34,145 bases of DNA from JACTMZ01 sp044359955 (lineage in GTDB: Bacteria; Verrucomicrobiota; Verrucomicrobiia; Chthoniobacterales; JACTMZ01): contig JBIKLF010000025.1 of the NCBI GenBank assembly GCA_044359955.1, positions 1 to 34,145 of the forward strand, written 5' to 3'. The position numbers and the translations under genes are program-made. This document shows, piece after piece, positions 22,094 through 29,358 of this stretch. The notes beneath the pieces were generated by a model. It did not search any database. It saw nothing but the letters and a program-made list of their open reading frames with translations, and had not been told where the DNA came from. Positions within the stretch are counted from its first letter, which is position 1; each line of letters opens with the position of its first letter.

Positions 22094-22945
22094 TTAAGTG
22101 GCGGGGGAGGGGACTTTGATGATGGTGGCGAAGTCTTCGTCGGCGAGGCCGGACTGGCAGGCTTGCTCGTAGAGGGAGAGCAGGGTGTCGGTCAGGGCTC
22201 GATGTCCGGGCGCGGCGGCGGCGCTCGCGAGGCGCAGGTCCTTGCGCATATTGCGGGCGGAGAAGCGCGGGGCGTAGTCGTGGCTGAGCATGCAGGGGAG
22301 TTTGAGGTCGGTGACGCCGGAGCGGGCGGCGTTGGTTTCGAGGGCGGTGGCGAGGATGTGGGGGTCGATGCCTTGGGCGCGCAGGAGTTGGATGGCTTCG
22401 GCGAGGGAAACGGCAGCGGCGGCGGAGATAATGTTGGTGGCCAGCTTGATCGCGCTGGCCTGTCCGACTTTGCTCATGGGAAGGATGGCTTTGGCGCTGG
22501 CAGCGAGGACGGGACGGGCGCGCTCCAGCGCGGCAGCCTCGCCACCGATGTAGTAGGTGATTTGGCCTTGGGCGGCGGCGTCGCGGCTGCCGGTGAAGGG
22601 AGCGTCGAGAAAGGCGGCGCCGGTCGAGGTGACCTCGGCCGCGAGTTCGCGCACGGTTTGAGGGGCCACCGTGGCGTGGCTCAGGACGACGTGGCGGGTC
22701 CCGAGGGCGGGGATGAGAGCGCGCACCGTGTCGTGCAGGGCTTGGTCATCGGCGACGAAGATTTGCAGGATGTCCGCATCACGGGCGACACTGGCGGGGT
22801 CCGGAGCGGGAGCCGGGAGTCCCTCGAAACGGCGATCGGTGCGGTTCCAAACGGCGAGCGGGAAGCCGGCCGATTGGACCCGGGCCGCGACGCGGGAACC
22901 GATGAGTCCGAGGCCGAAAACCCCGGCGCGCAGGCCGGAAGACAT
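22094..22945 (-). CDS. NAD(P)-dependent oxidoreductase, 3-hydroxyisobutyrate dehydrogenase family
   Basis: A 283-residue beta-hydroxyacid dehydrogenase-family protein. It has an N-terminal Rossmann fold with GLGLIGSRVA (about 11-20), the NRT after the second strand that suggests NADP preference, the substrate-loop region FLDAPFTGSRDAA (family consensus DAPVSGG), and the catalytic Lys in SAIKLATNII. The altered substrate loop means the true substrate is unknown; glyoxylate or succinic semialdehyde reductase (GLYR) types are alternatives to 3-hydroxyisobutyrate. It starts nine bases after the stop of the parvulin gene, so the two are almost certainly co-transcribed. Confidence 0.9.
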   Translation of the reverse strand: MSSGLRAGVFGLGLIGSRVAARVQSAGFPLAVWNRTDRRFEGLPAPAPDPASVARDADILQIFVADDQALHDTVRALIPALGTRHVVLSHATVAPQTVRELAAEVTSTGAAFLDAPFTGSRDAAAQGQITYYIGGEAAALERARPVLAASAKAILPMSKVGQASAIKLATNIISAAAAVSLAEAIQLLRAQGIDPHILATALETNAARSGVTDLKLPCMLSHDYAPRFSARNMRKDLRLASAAAAPGHRALTDTLLSLYEQACQSGLADEDFATIIKVPSPAT

Positions 22946-22954
22946 GGCAGGGCT

Positions 22955-23983
22955 TTAACCGTCAGCCGGGGTCGGGGTGGCCGGCGCGGCGGGCAGCTTG
23001 GTTTCGACTTTGGCTTCTCCGCGGAGGGTGTCGATCACGTTGCGGACCGCTTCGCGGCGTTTGCCGCCTTCAAGGTAGGAACTGACCTGGCCCTTGACCT
23101 CTTCGAAGGGCATGCTGCCGGCGTCTTTGCGGTCGGTCACATTGATGACGTGCCAGCCGAATTTGGAACGGACGGGTTCCTTGCTGATGTCGCCCTTTTT
23201 CATGGCGAAGGCGGCGTTGGCGAATTCGGGGACCATGCGGTCCTTGGGGAAGAAGTTGAGGTCGCCGCCGGATTCTTTGGCGCCTGGTTCTTCGGACACT
23301 TCTTTGGCCACGGCGGTGAAGTCCTCTTTTTTCGAGGTGACACGCTCAAGGGCGCTGGCGGCGGCTTTTTTCTTCTCGGCCACGACATCATCCGTGGCGT
23401 CCTCGGGGACGAGGATGAGGATGTGGCTGGCCCGCACCATTTCGGGGTGTTCGAATTCTTTTTTGTTCTCGTCGTAGAATTTTTTGACGTCGTCTTCCGA
23501 GACGGCTGCTTTGTCGCCGATTTGCCCTTCCATCCATTTTTGCTGCTGCATCATTTTTTTGACGCTGTCGCGGAAGGAGGATTCGGTTTCGCCGGCTTTG
23601 GTCATTTCGGTTTTGAAGACATCCTCACTGGGAAATTGGCTTTTGACCCGTGTGAGTTCCGCTTCGAGGTCAGCGTCTTTGATTTCCACCGAGGACGCCT
23701 TGCGCGAGATGAGTTTGTCCACGATGAGTTCGTCGAGGATTTCGCGGTAGCCGGCCATTTTCTGGTCGGCGGTGAGGTCGTCGGCGTTGATCCCCGAGGA
23801 GGCGAGGGCGCTGGCGAAAGTTTCCTCGAGGTCGGCGCGCGAGATTTTGTCGCCTTCGACCACGGCGACCGGGTCGGGAAGTTCGGGGGCGGCGGCTGGT
23901 TTGGAATCTTGCGCGGCAAGGGTCAAGGGGAGGAGCGCGGCGAGGGCGGCGAAGCCGGTGAGGCGGCGGAAGGTGAATTTCAT
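22955..23983 (-). CDS. SurA/PrsA-like periplasmic parvulin peptidyl-prolyl isomerase
   Basis: A 342-residue exported chaperone. It has a signal peptide (MKFTFRRLTGFAALAALLPLTLAAQ), a helical SurA-type N-terminal chaperone domain (about 45-170), and one parvulin domain (about 180-290). The parvulin core shows VRASHILILV, KKEDFTAVAKEVSE, SGGDLNFFPKDRMVPEFANAAFAM and FGWHVINVTDR. E. coli SurA has two parvulin domains; this protein has one, like PrsA. The C-terminus is a Pro/Ala-rich tail. ATG at 23983 is preferred; ATG at 23998 would add five residues. It probably assists outer-membrane protein folding together with the exported cyclophilin downstream. Confidence 0.94.
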   Translation of the reverse strand: MKFTFRRLTGFAALAALLPLTLAAQDSKPAAAPELPDPVAVVEGDKISRADLEETFASALASSGINADDLTADQKMAGYREILDELIVDKLISRKASSVEIKDADLEAELTRVKSQFPSEDVFKTEMTKAGETESSFRDSVKKMMQQQKWMEGQIGDKAAVSEDDVKKFYDENKKEFEHPEMVRASHILILVPEDATDDVVAEKKKAAASALERVTSKKEDFTAVAKEVSEEPGAKESGGDLNFFPKDRMVPEFANAAFAMKKGDISKEPVRSKFGWHVINVTDRKDAGSMPFEEVKGQVSSYLEGGKRREAVRNVIDTLRGEAKVETKLPAAPATPTPADG

Positions 23984-24030
23984 AGAAACGCGAAACATGC
24001 CAGCAGGTGCGGCGGGGTGCGAGCGATTTT

Positions 24031-24486
24031 TTAGCCGGTGCGGCGGGCGAACCAATCCCGTGTCGCGGCATGCCGCGCGGCGAACAGGCGTGGGAAGACG
24101 ATGAGGCGGCAGAAAAAGTCGCCCGCCGGTCCGCCCAGGTGCCAGGGGAGACGGAATTCCACCCGGTCGGTGAGCAAGGCGCCTGCGGGATGGGGTTCGA
24201 AGAGGTGGTGGTGGCGCCAGAGGGCAAAGGGGCAGCGCAGGCCGGTATCCATGAGGAGGTGCGGGCGGTCGACAGTCTCCCACCGGCCCGTCCAACGCAG
24301 GGTGAGCGGCCCCTGCTGCACCGCGATGGTAAATTCCTCGCCGGGTTGCGCCCTTTGGTTTGCGCGGATTTCCAGGATGTGCATCCCGGGTGGGGAGATG
24401 TGTCGCAGGTTGTGCGGATTCTCGTGGAAAAGGAAAAGTTCCTCCGGTGTGGCGGGTAGCGGACTCGAGCGGGTGAAGACGGGCAT
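24031..24486 (-). CDS. SRPBCC (START-like) family protein
   Basis: A 151-residue protein with the SRPBCC/START-like ligand-cavity fold. The N-terminus MPVFTRSSPLPATPEELFLFHENPHNLRHISP in outline matches the 'membrane or ligand-binding' cyclase/dehydrase group, and the centre has the typical WTGRWETVDRPHLLMDTG and HHHLFEPHPAGALLTDRVEF strands. Similar domains occur alone or as the N-terminal part of TIGR01777-type epimerases. No catalytic residues can be named and the ligand is unknown. It lies 47 bases upstream of the parvulin gene on the same strand and divergent from acpP. Confidence 0.82.
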   Translation of the reverse strand: MPVFTRSSPLPATPEELFLFHENPHNLRHISPPGMHILEIRANQRAQPGEEFTIAVQQGPLTLRWTGRWETVDRPHLLMDTGLRCPFALWRHHHLFEPHPAGALLTDRVEFRLPWHLGGPAGDFFCRLIVFPRLFAARHAATRDWFARRTG

Positions 24487-24589
24487 GGGGTCGGTGGCGA
24501 AGGAAGTCTTGCCGGCAGGGTACGAATTTCGTTATTGCATTGGATTCGGTTCGCCAATAAGCGTTTCCGGTCCAAACCAACCAAATCTT

Positions 24590-24835
24590 ATGTCCGACAA
24601 ACCCATCGAAGAAAGAGTCAAAGAAATCATCGTCAAAGAACTCAGCGTCAATCCTGAGCAGGTGACGTCCACCGCCTCGTTCATCGAGGACCTCGGAGCC
24701 GATTCGCTCGACACCGTCGAGTTGGTCATGGCGTTCGAAGAAGAGTTCGGCGTCGAAGTGCCCGACGAAGAGGCTGAGAAGCTTCAGACAGTCGGCGACG
24801 TGGTGAAATACATCGAGGCCAACTCCTCGAAGTAA
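24590..24835 (+). CDS. acpP: Acyl carrier protein
   Basis: An 81-residue acidic acyl carrier protein. The phosphopantetheine attachment serine is in GADSLDTVEL (Ser38), and the helices match E. coli AcpP closely (ERVKEIIVKELSV, FEEEFGVEVPDEEAEKL, VGDVVKYIE). It carries acyl chains in fatty-acid synthesis. Unusually it is not beside fabD, fabG or fabF here; it seems to be a single-gene unit with its own terminator. Codon choice is visibly cleaner (AAA, GAA, CTC-rich) than its neighbours, as expected for a highly expressed gene. There is no Shine-Dalgarno motif in the AACCAACCAAATCTT leader. Confidence 0.98.
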   Translation: MSDKPIEERVKEIIVKELSVNPEQVTSTASFIEDLGADSLDTVELVMAFEEEFGVEVPDEEAEKLQTVGDVVKYIEANSSK

Positions 24836-24863
24836 AAGCCATTCGCAGCTAGTTTTCAGAGCG

Positions 24864-24897
24864 ACCCCGGGGCGATTCGTCCCGGGGTTGTTTTTTT
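24864..24897 (+). terminator. Intrinsic terminator of acpP
   Basis: ACCCCGGG (24864-24871) pairs with CCCGGGGT (24881-24888) around a 9-base loop, followed by TG and seven Ts. It starts 28 bases after the acpP stop codon. It is the clearest intrinsic terminator in the window. Confidence 0.92.
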
Positions 24898-24919
24898 GGG
24901 GAGGGGTCGAGGTGGGTTG

Positions 24920-24942
24920 CGACGGTCATAGACCGCCGCTAC
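24920..24942. repeat. Partial GTAG-headed REP-like hairpin
   Basis: CGACGGTCATAGACCGCCG followed by CTAC is the complement of the first arm of the 13344-13452 element with one change. It ends two bases before the G-rich ribosome-binding site of the MoeB-like gene. Confidence 0.7.
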
Positions 24943-24952
24943 AAGGGAGGGG

Positions 24953-26080
24953 ATGTTTTCCCACGATGAGTCGCGGCGCTACGCGCGGCAGATGGCTCTG
25001 CCGGAATTCGGGGTGGCCGGGCAGGAGAAGTTGCGGGCGGCGCGGGTGCTGCTCATCGGGGCGGGCGGCTTGGGCTCGCCGGCGGCGCTTTACCTGGCGG
25101 CGGCAGGCGTGGGCACCTTGGGGATCGTTGATCCGGACGAGGTGGAGCTTTCCAATTTGCACCGCCAAATTTTGCACGGCACGGCGGACGTGGGGCGGGC
25201 CAAAGTGGCCTCGGCGGCGGCGCGGCTGGAGGCGGTGAATCCGCTGGTGCGGGTGGAGGCGATCCGGGCACGGGTGGAGGCCGCGAATGCGCTGGAGTTG
25301 ATGCGCGGGTGGGATGTGGTGGTGGACGGGTGCGACAATTTTCCGACCCGCTATGCCTCGAACGATGCCTGCGTGGCCTTGGGGATTCCGAATGTGTATG
25401 GATCCGTCTGGCGCTTCGAGGGTCAGGTTTCGGTCTTTGCCCCGCATCGGGGTGGTCCGTGCTACCGCTGCGTGAATCCGCGCGCCCCGGCGCCGGGCGC
25501 CGTGCCCTCGTGCGCGGAGGCGGGGGTGCTCGGGGTTATGCCGGGTTTGATCGGCACGCTGCAGGCCTTGGAGGCGATCAAGCTGCTTACCGGCCTCGGT
25601 GATCCTATGATCGGACGTCTCCTGCATGTCGATGGCGCGGCGATGAAATTCCGGGAATTCCAACTGCGGTGCGACCCGCAATGTGCGCGCTGTGTGGAGG
25701 GGCGGAGGAATTTACCGGTTGAGGAAGAAGGGGCGTCATGTGCAGTCTCGGGAGCAATGAACGACGAGGAAATTTCGGTCCAGGACTTGGCTGCGGCACG
25801 GAGCGGCGGCGCCCCGCATGTGCTGCTTGATGTGCGTGAAGCTTGGGAGTTGGACGTGGCGAAGCTTGAGCCCTGTCTCCATGTTCCGCTCGGCGAGGTG
25901 GTGGCGCGGGTCGAGGAGATCCCGCGGAATGTGCCGGTTTACGTGCTGTGTCACGGCGGCGTGCGAAGCGGTCGTGCCGTGGAGTTTTTGCGCGGGGCGG
26001 GCTTCGGCCAGGCGAGAAATGTGCACGGCGGGATCGCGGCGTGGTCGGCAGAGGTGGACGATAAGGTGCCGACCTACTAG
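24953..26080 (+). CDS. MoeB/ThiF-type sulfur-carrier adenylyltransferase with C-terminal rhodanese (MoeZ-like)
   Basis: A 375-residue protein. The E1-like adenylyltransferase domain (about 1-245) has the nucleotide loop GAGGLGSPAALYLA, DPDEVELSNLHRQILH, VDGCDNFPTRY, and the zinc ligands CYRC and CDPQCARC. The rhodanese domain (about 270-375) has the persulfide cysteine Cys333 in LCHGGVRSGRA. This fusion adenylates the C-terminal glycine of ubiquitin-like sulfur carriers (MoaD, ThiS, CysO types) and then transfers sulfur, for molybdopterin, thiamine or cysteine synthesis. No sulfur-carrier gene lies in this window, so the pathway is open. GGGAGGGG directly before the ATG is a G-rich but very tightly spaced ribosome-binding site. 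It starts a compact plus-strand run to infC. Confidence 0.95.
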   Translation: MFSHDESRRYARQMALPEFGVAGQEKLRAARVLLIGAGGLGSPAALYLAAAGVGTLGIVDPDEVELSNLHRQILHGTADVGRAKVASAAARLEAVNPLVRVEAIRARVEAANALELMRGWDVVVDGCDNFPTRYASNDACVALGIPNVYGSVWRFEGQVSVFAPHRGGPCYRCVNPRAPAPGAVPSCAEAGVLGVMPGLIGTLQALEAIKLLTGLGDPMIGRLLHVDGAAMKFREFQLRCDPQCARCVEGRRNLPVEEEGASCAVSGAMNDEEISVQDLAAARSGGAPHVLLDVREAWELDVAKLEPCLHVPLGEVVARVEEIPRNVPVYVLCHGGVRSGRAVEFLRGAGFGQARNVHGGIAAWSAEVDDKVPTY

Positions 26081-26089
26081 GTTTTCCGG

Positions 26090-26575
26090 ATGAATGCGAT
26101 GTTGCGAGGTGCCGACGGTTTGAAATGGGCCTTGGGACGGATTCCCAGCGGGCTCTATGCCGTCGGGGCGGGGCACGGGGGAAAACGGATCGGAATGCTT
26201 TGTAGTTTTGTCGAGCAGGCGGGGTTCGAGCCGCCGATGATTTCGATCGCGCTGGGGGCGGACCGTCCGCTGCGGCAGGTCCTGGAGCGGGGGGAACTTT
26301 TTTCGGTCAACATTCTCGGAACCGAGGACAAGGCGTTGTTGGCGGCCTTTGCCGCCGCGCGGGAGGAAGATCCGTTTGCGCCTTTCGAGTTGATCGAAAA
26401 CGGGCACGGACTGCCGCAGCTGGCCGGTGCGCTCGCCTGGCTGGCCTGCCGCCCGACTGGTTCGGTCGTCGCCGGGGACCACGTCGTTTATGTCGCGGAA
26501 GTGGTGGAAGGCTGCTTGCACCGCGAGGTCGGGGAGCCGATGATCCGCGTCCGCAAAAATGGGCTCAGTTACTGA
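26090..26575 (+). CDS. Flavin reductase-like FMN-binding protein
   Basis: A 161-residue protein with the flavin-reductase-like split beta-barrel. It has the N-terminal ALGRIPSGLYAVGA strand, the flavin-contacting GMLCSFVEQAGFEPPMISIAL region and ELFSVNILG. This family binds FMN and acts as NAD(P)H:flavin reductase or as a partner of monooxygenases and flavo-diiron proteins; substrate and partner are not evident. The start is the ATG at 26090 (a second in-frame ATG is at 26099). It lies nine bases after the MoeB-like gene and one base before the Trm112-like gene. Confidence 0.88.
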   Translation: MNAMLRGADGLKWALGRIPSGLYAVGAGHGGKRIGMLCSFVEQAGFEPPMISIALGADRPLRQVLERGELFSVNILGTEDKALLAAFAAAREEDPFAPFELIENGHGLPQLAGALAWLACRPTGSVVAGDHVVYVAEVVEGCLHREVGEPMIRVRKNGLSY

Positions 26576-26576
26576 C

Positions 26577-26735
26577 ATGGATTTTCTTTTGAGCATCGTG
26601 TGCTGTCCGCGCACGGGTCAGAAACTGCACGAGGAGGGCGGACGCCTGGTCACGGCAGACGGCGCGCTGGCCTATCGTCTGGAAAACGGCATCCCGGTGC
26701 TGCTGGCCGGCGAAGCGGTGGAGGTGGCGCCATGA
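26577..26735 (+). CDS. Trm112/UPF0434-like small protein
   Basis: A 52-residue protein starting at the ATG at 26577. It follows the Trm112/YcaR pattern: a short N-terminal helix FLLSIVCCP, the RTGQKL turn in place of CxxC, and a C-terminal RLENGIPVLLAGEA strand (E. coli YcaR has LRDGIPVLLETEA). Only the first Cys pair position is kept, as CCP, and the other zinc ligands are gone, as in several other lineages. Eukaryotic Trm112 activates methyltransferases; the bacterial role is unclear. Its stop overlaps the thrS start (ATGA, 26732-26735), so thrS translation is probably coupled to it. Confidence 0.85.
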   Translation: MDFLLSIVCCPRTGQKLHEEGGRLVTADGALAYRLENGIPVLLAGEAVEVAP

Positions 26736-28567
26736 CCGAACTCGAGACCTTGCGTCACTCGTGCGCGCACGTGCTGGCCGAGGCGATTCTGCGCATCTGG
26801 CCCGTGGCGCAATTTGCGGCGGGCCCGCCGGTTGAGCAGGGGTTTTATTACGACGTCGATTTGCCGCACCGCATTTCGCCCGAGGATTTCGCGAAGATCG
26901 AAGCCGAGATGCAAAAGATCATTGCGGCTGACCAACCGTTTGAGCGGAAGGTGGTCTCGCGCGCCGCAGCGATGGAATTGGGACGGGCCGGCCAGCTGGC
27001 CGCGCTGGGGGAACGCGGGGTGCCGAGCCGTTACAAATTGGATATTTTGGAGAACATTGCGGAAGGCGAGGAAATCAGCCTTTACCGCAATGGGGCCTTT
27101 ACTGATTTGTGCGCGGGCCCGCACGTCGCCTCGACGGGCCGGATCGGGGCCTTTGCGCTGACCGCGGTGGCCAGTGCCTACTACAAGGGCGACGAGAGCA
27201 ACCCGCAGTTGCAGCGCATTTACGGCATCGCTTTCGCCGCGCCGGAGGAACTGGCCAAATGGCGCGAGATGATGGAAGAAGCGCGCAAGCGGGATCATCG
27301 CAAGCTGGGCAAGGAGCTGCAATTGTTCCATGTCGATGAGGCGGTGGGGGCGGGGCTGATTCTTTGGACGCCGAAGGGTGCGGTGGTGCGGCAGGAGTTG
27401 CAAAATTTCATCAGCGAAGAATTGCGGCACCAAGGTTACGAGCAAGTCTTCACCCCGCATATCGGGCGGCTCGAACTTTTCCGGACGTCCGGCCACTACC
27501 CGTATTACGCCGACTCGCAGTATCCGCCGTTGGTGGAGCGCGAAACTTTGCACCGGTTGGCAGAGGAGGGTTGCACGTGTGCGGATCTGGCCCACCGGCT
27601 GGAGAAGGGCGAGGCCGAGGGCTACCTGCTCAAGCCGATGAATTGTCCGATGCACATCAAGATTTTCGCCTCGCAGCCCCGCAGCTACCGCGACTTGCCG
27701 GTCAGGTTGGCGGAATTCGGGACGGTTTACCGTTGGGAGCAATCGGGTGAGTTGAACGGCATGACGCGGGTGCGCGGGTTCACCCAGGACGATGCGCACT
27801 TGTTCGTCACGGAGGACCAAATGGGATCCGAGATCCAAGGCTGTCTCGATCTGGTGAAAAAAGTTTTCCGTGCCTTCGACATGCAGGATTACCGCGTGCG
27901 CCTCGGGTTGCGCGAGCCGGGGTCGGACAAATACGTGGGCCAGGCGGAGGATTGGGACCGCGCCGAGGAGGCCTGCCGTCAGGCGGCCCGGACGCTCGGG
28001 GTGCCCTACAGCGAAGAGCCGGGTGAGGCCGCGTTTTACGGACCGAAGATCGACTTTGTGGTCCGCGACGTGATCGGCCGCGAGTGGCAACTCGGCACCG
28101 TGCAGGTCGATTTCCAGTTGCCGGAGCGTTTCGATTTGCATTACACGGGGGCGGACAACAAACCGCACCGGCCGGTCATGATCCACCGTGCGCCCTTCGG
28201 TTCGATGGAACGTTTCGTCGGCCTGCTGATCGAACATTTCGCCGGGGCCTTCCCCGTGTGGCTGGCGCCCGAGCAAGCGCGGGTGCTGCCGGTTTCGGAA
28301 AAAGTGGCGGACTATGCTCAGGAAGTGGCCGCAGAATTGCGCAAAGCCGGGGTGCGCGTCGGAGTAGATACCTCGCAGGATAAACTTGGGGCCAAGATTC
28401 GTCTTGCTCAGGTCGAGAAAGTGCCTTACATGGTTGTCGTTGGCGGGAAAGAAGCCGAGTCGCGGCAAGTTTCGGTAAGGAGCCGAAAAGCGGGCGACGA
28501 AGGTGCCCACCCCATCGAAAGTTTCGTTGAGCGCATCAAAACAGAAATCAGTGAACGAGTCCTATAG
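26732..28567 (+). CDS. thrS: Threonyl-tRNA synthetase lacking the TGS domain
   Basis: A 611-residue class II synthetase that charges tRNA-Thr. The editing domain that removes mischarged serine is intact: HSCAH (residues 9-13) and DLCAGPHV. The catalytic core has motif 1 around QELQNFISEEL, motif 2 TVYRWEQSGELNGMTRVRGF and the zinc ligand Cys in LKPMNCPMHI. Motif 3 (PVMIHRAPFGSMERFVGLLIE) and the anticodon-binding domain (VADYAQEVAAELRKAGVRV) complete it. E. coli ThrRS begins with a TGS domain of about 60 residues that is absent here; the protein starts directly at the editing domain. The ATG at 26732 is fixed by coupling to the upstream gene and by a GGAGGTGG motif ten bases before it. Confidence 0.96.
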   Translation: MTELETLRHSCAHVLAEAILRIWPVAQFAAGPPVEQGFYYDVDLPHRISPEDFAKIEAEMQKIIAADQPFERKVVSRAAAMELGRAGQLAALGERGVPSRYKLDILENIAEGEEISLYRNGAFTDLCAGPHVASTGRIGAFALTAVASAYYKGDESNPQLQRIYGIAFAAPEELAKWREMMEEARKRDHRKLGKELQLFHVDEAVGAGLILWTPKGAVVRQELQNFISEELRHQGYEQVFTPHIGRLELFRTSGHYPYYADSQYPPLVERETLHRLAEEGCTCADLAHRLEKGEAEGYLLKPMNCPMHIKIFASQPRSYRDLPVRLAEFGTVYRWEQSGELNGMTRVRGFTQDDAHLFVTEDQMGSEIQGCLDLVKKVFRAFDMQDYRVRLGLREPGSDKYVGQAEDWDRAEEACRQAARTLGVPYSEEPGEAAFYGPKIDFVVRDVIGREWQLGTVQVDFQLPERFDLHYTGADNKPHRPVMIHRAPFGSMERFVGLLIEHFAGAFPVWLAPEQARVLPVSEKVADYAQEVAAELRKAGVRVGVDTSQDKLGAKIRLAQVEKVPYMVVVGGKEAESRQVSVRSRKAGDEGAHPIESFVERIKTEISERVL

Positions 28568-28578
28568 TCACTCCTGAC

Positions 28579-28598
28579 ATCCCGCACGCTCACGGGAT
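28579..28598 (+). promoter_or_regulatory. Small hairpin between thrS and infC
   Basis: ATCCCG (28579-28584) and CGGGAT (28593-28598) form a 6-bp stem with an 8-base loop, eight bases before the infC ATG. No T tract follows, so it is not a terminator; it would sit over the place where a ribosome-binding site is expected and might tune infC translation. Confidence 0.35.
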
Positions 28599-28606
28599 TA
28601 CCATCA

Positions 28607-29233
28607 ATGCCTCGCCCCGCCTTTTCACGCGCACCCCAGCCGCCCGCCATCCGGGTCAATCATCGCATCCGCGCCCGCGAGGTGCGCGTCATCAACGGCG
28701 CGACCAACGAGCAACTCGGGGTGCTGAAATTGCCCGATGCACTGCGCCGGGCGGAGGAACTGGGGCTCGATCTGGTCGAGGTGGCGGCCAATGCCAACCC
28801 GCCGGTCTGCCGCATCGTCGATTTCGGCAAATACCGTTACGAGCTGGCCAAGCAGGAAAAGGACAAAAAGTCCCATGCCGGCAAAGTCAAAGAGGTCAAA
28901 TTCCGGGTCAACATCGACAGCCACGATTACCTGACGAAAATTCGCCACGCCGAGGAGTTCCTCGACAAGGGCAACAAGCTCAAGGTGCAACTCCAGTTCC
29001 GCGGCCGCCAGATGGCGCACCAAGAACTCGGCATGGCCGTCGTGCTGCGGGTCAAAGAAGACCTCGCCACGATGGGCCACGTTGACATGGAACCCAAATT
29101 GGTGGGGCGCGCGATCAACATGGTCTTGAGCCCGCTGCCGGCCAACAAGCGCAAGCGGAAGTTCAAGCCGATGGAATTCGAGCCGGAAGACGACAGCGCG
29201 GAACCGGACGAAGCGGACGACGAGGAGAATTAA
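28607..29233 (+). CDS. infC: Translation initiation factor IF-3
   Basis: A 208-residue IF-3, which binds the 30S subunit, checks start codons and prevents subunit joining. N-terminal domain: RVNHRIRAREVRVINGATNEQLGVL, LDLVEVAANANPPVCRIVDFGKYRYE. C-terminal domain: KEVKFRVNIDSHDYLTKIRHAEEFLDKGNKLKV-like sequence with FRGRQMAHQELG. Beyond the normal C-terminus (about 180) it has a 20-residue acidic tail (FEPEDDSAEPDEADDEEN). It starts from a normal ATG, not the ATT known from enterobacterial infC, so the classical start-codon autoregulation is not expected. The thrS-infC order is the common bacterial one, but rpmI and rplT do not follow. Confidence 0.97.
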   Translation: MPRPAFSRAPQPPAIRVNHRIRAREVRVINGATNEQLGVLKLPDALRRAEELGLDLVEVAANANPPVCRIVDFGKYRYELAKQEKDKKSHAGKVKEVKFRVNIDSHDYLTKIRHAEEFLDKGNKLKVQLQFRGRQMAHQELGMAVVLRVKEDLATMGHVDMEPKLVGRAINMVLSPLPANKRKRKFKPMEFEPEDDSAEPDEADDEEN

Positions 29234-29250
29234 GTCCGGGTTTTGACTAC

Positions 29251-29308
29251 GTGGCATCGGCATCCTGCCGATGATGTCCAATGATCACGGGCAAGATGCC
29301 CGTGCCAC
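29251..29308. repeat. REP-like double hairpin, GTGG-headed, copy 3
   Basis: The 58-bp element begins GTGGCATCGGCATCCTGCCG and ends GCCCGTGCCAC. Two hairpins are present: CATCGGCATCCTGCCGATG and CACGGGCAAGATGCCCGTG. It lies between the convergent ends of infC and queG, where it might also stop transcription. Confidence 0.85.
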
Positions 29309-29358
29309 TTCTCGGCAAAACCGATGCTGCACCTGCCAAGATCTTTGCCGAAAACGCG

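Noticed and set aside
22163..24034. 623-residue plus-strand frame over the dehydrogenase and parvulin genes
   Set aside because: Composition is Gly/Phe/His-rich antisense; it crosses two well-supported genes and has no domain.
24535..24565. Possible acpP promoter (TTGCAT and AATAAG)
   Set aside because: The spacer is only 15 bases and alternatives fit as well, so no box is annotated.
26672..28510. 612-residue minus-strand frame opposite thrS
   Set aside because: Antisense shadow of a complete threonyl-tRNA synthetase.
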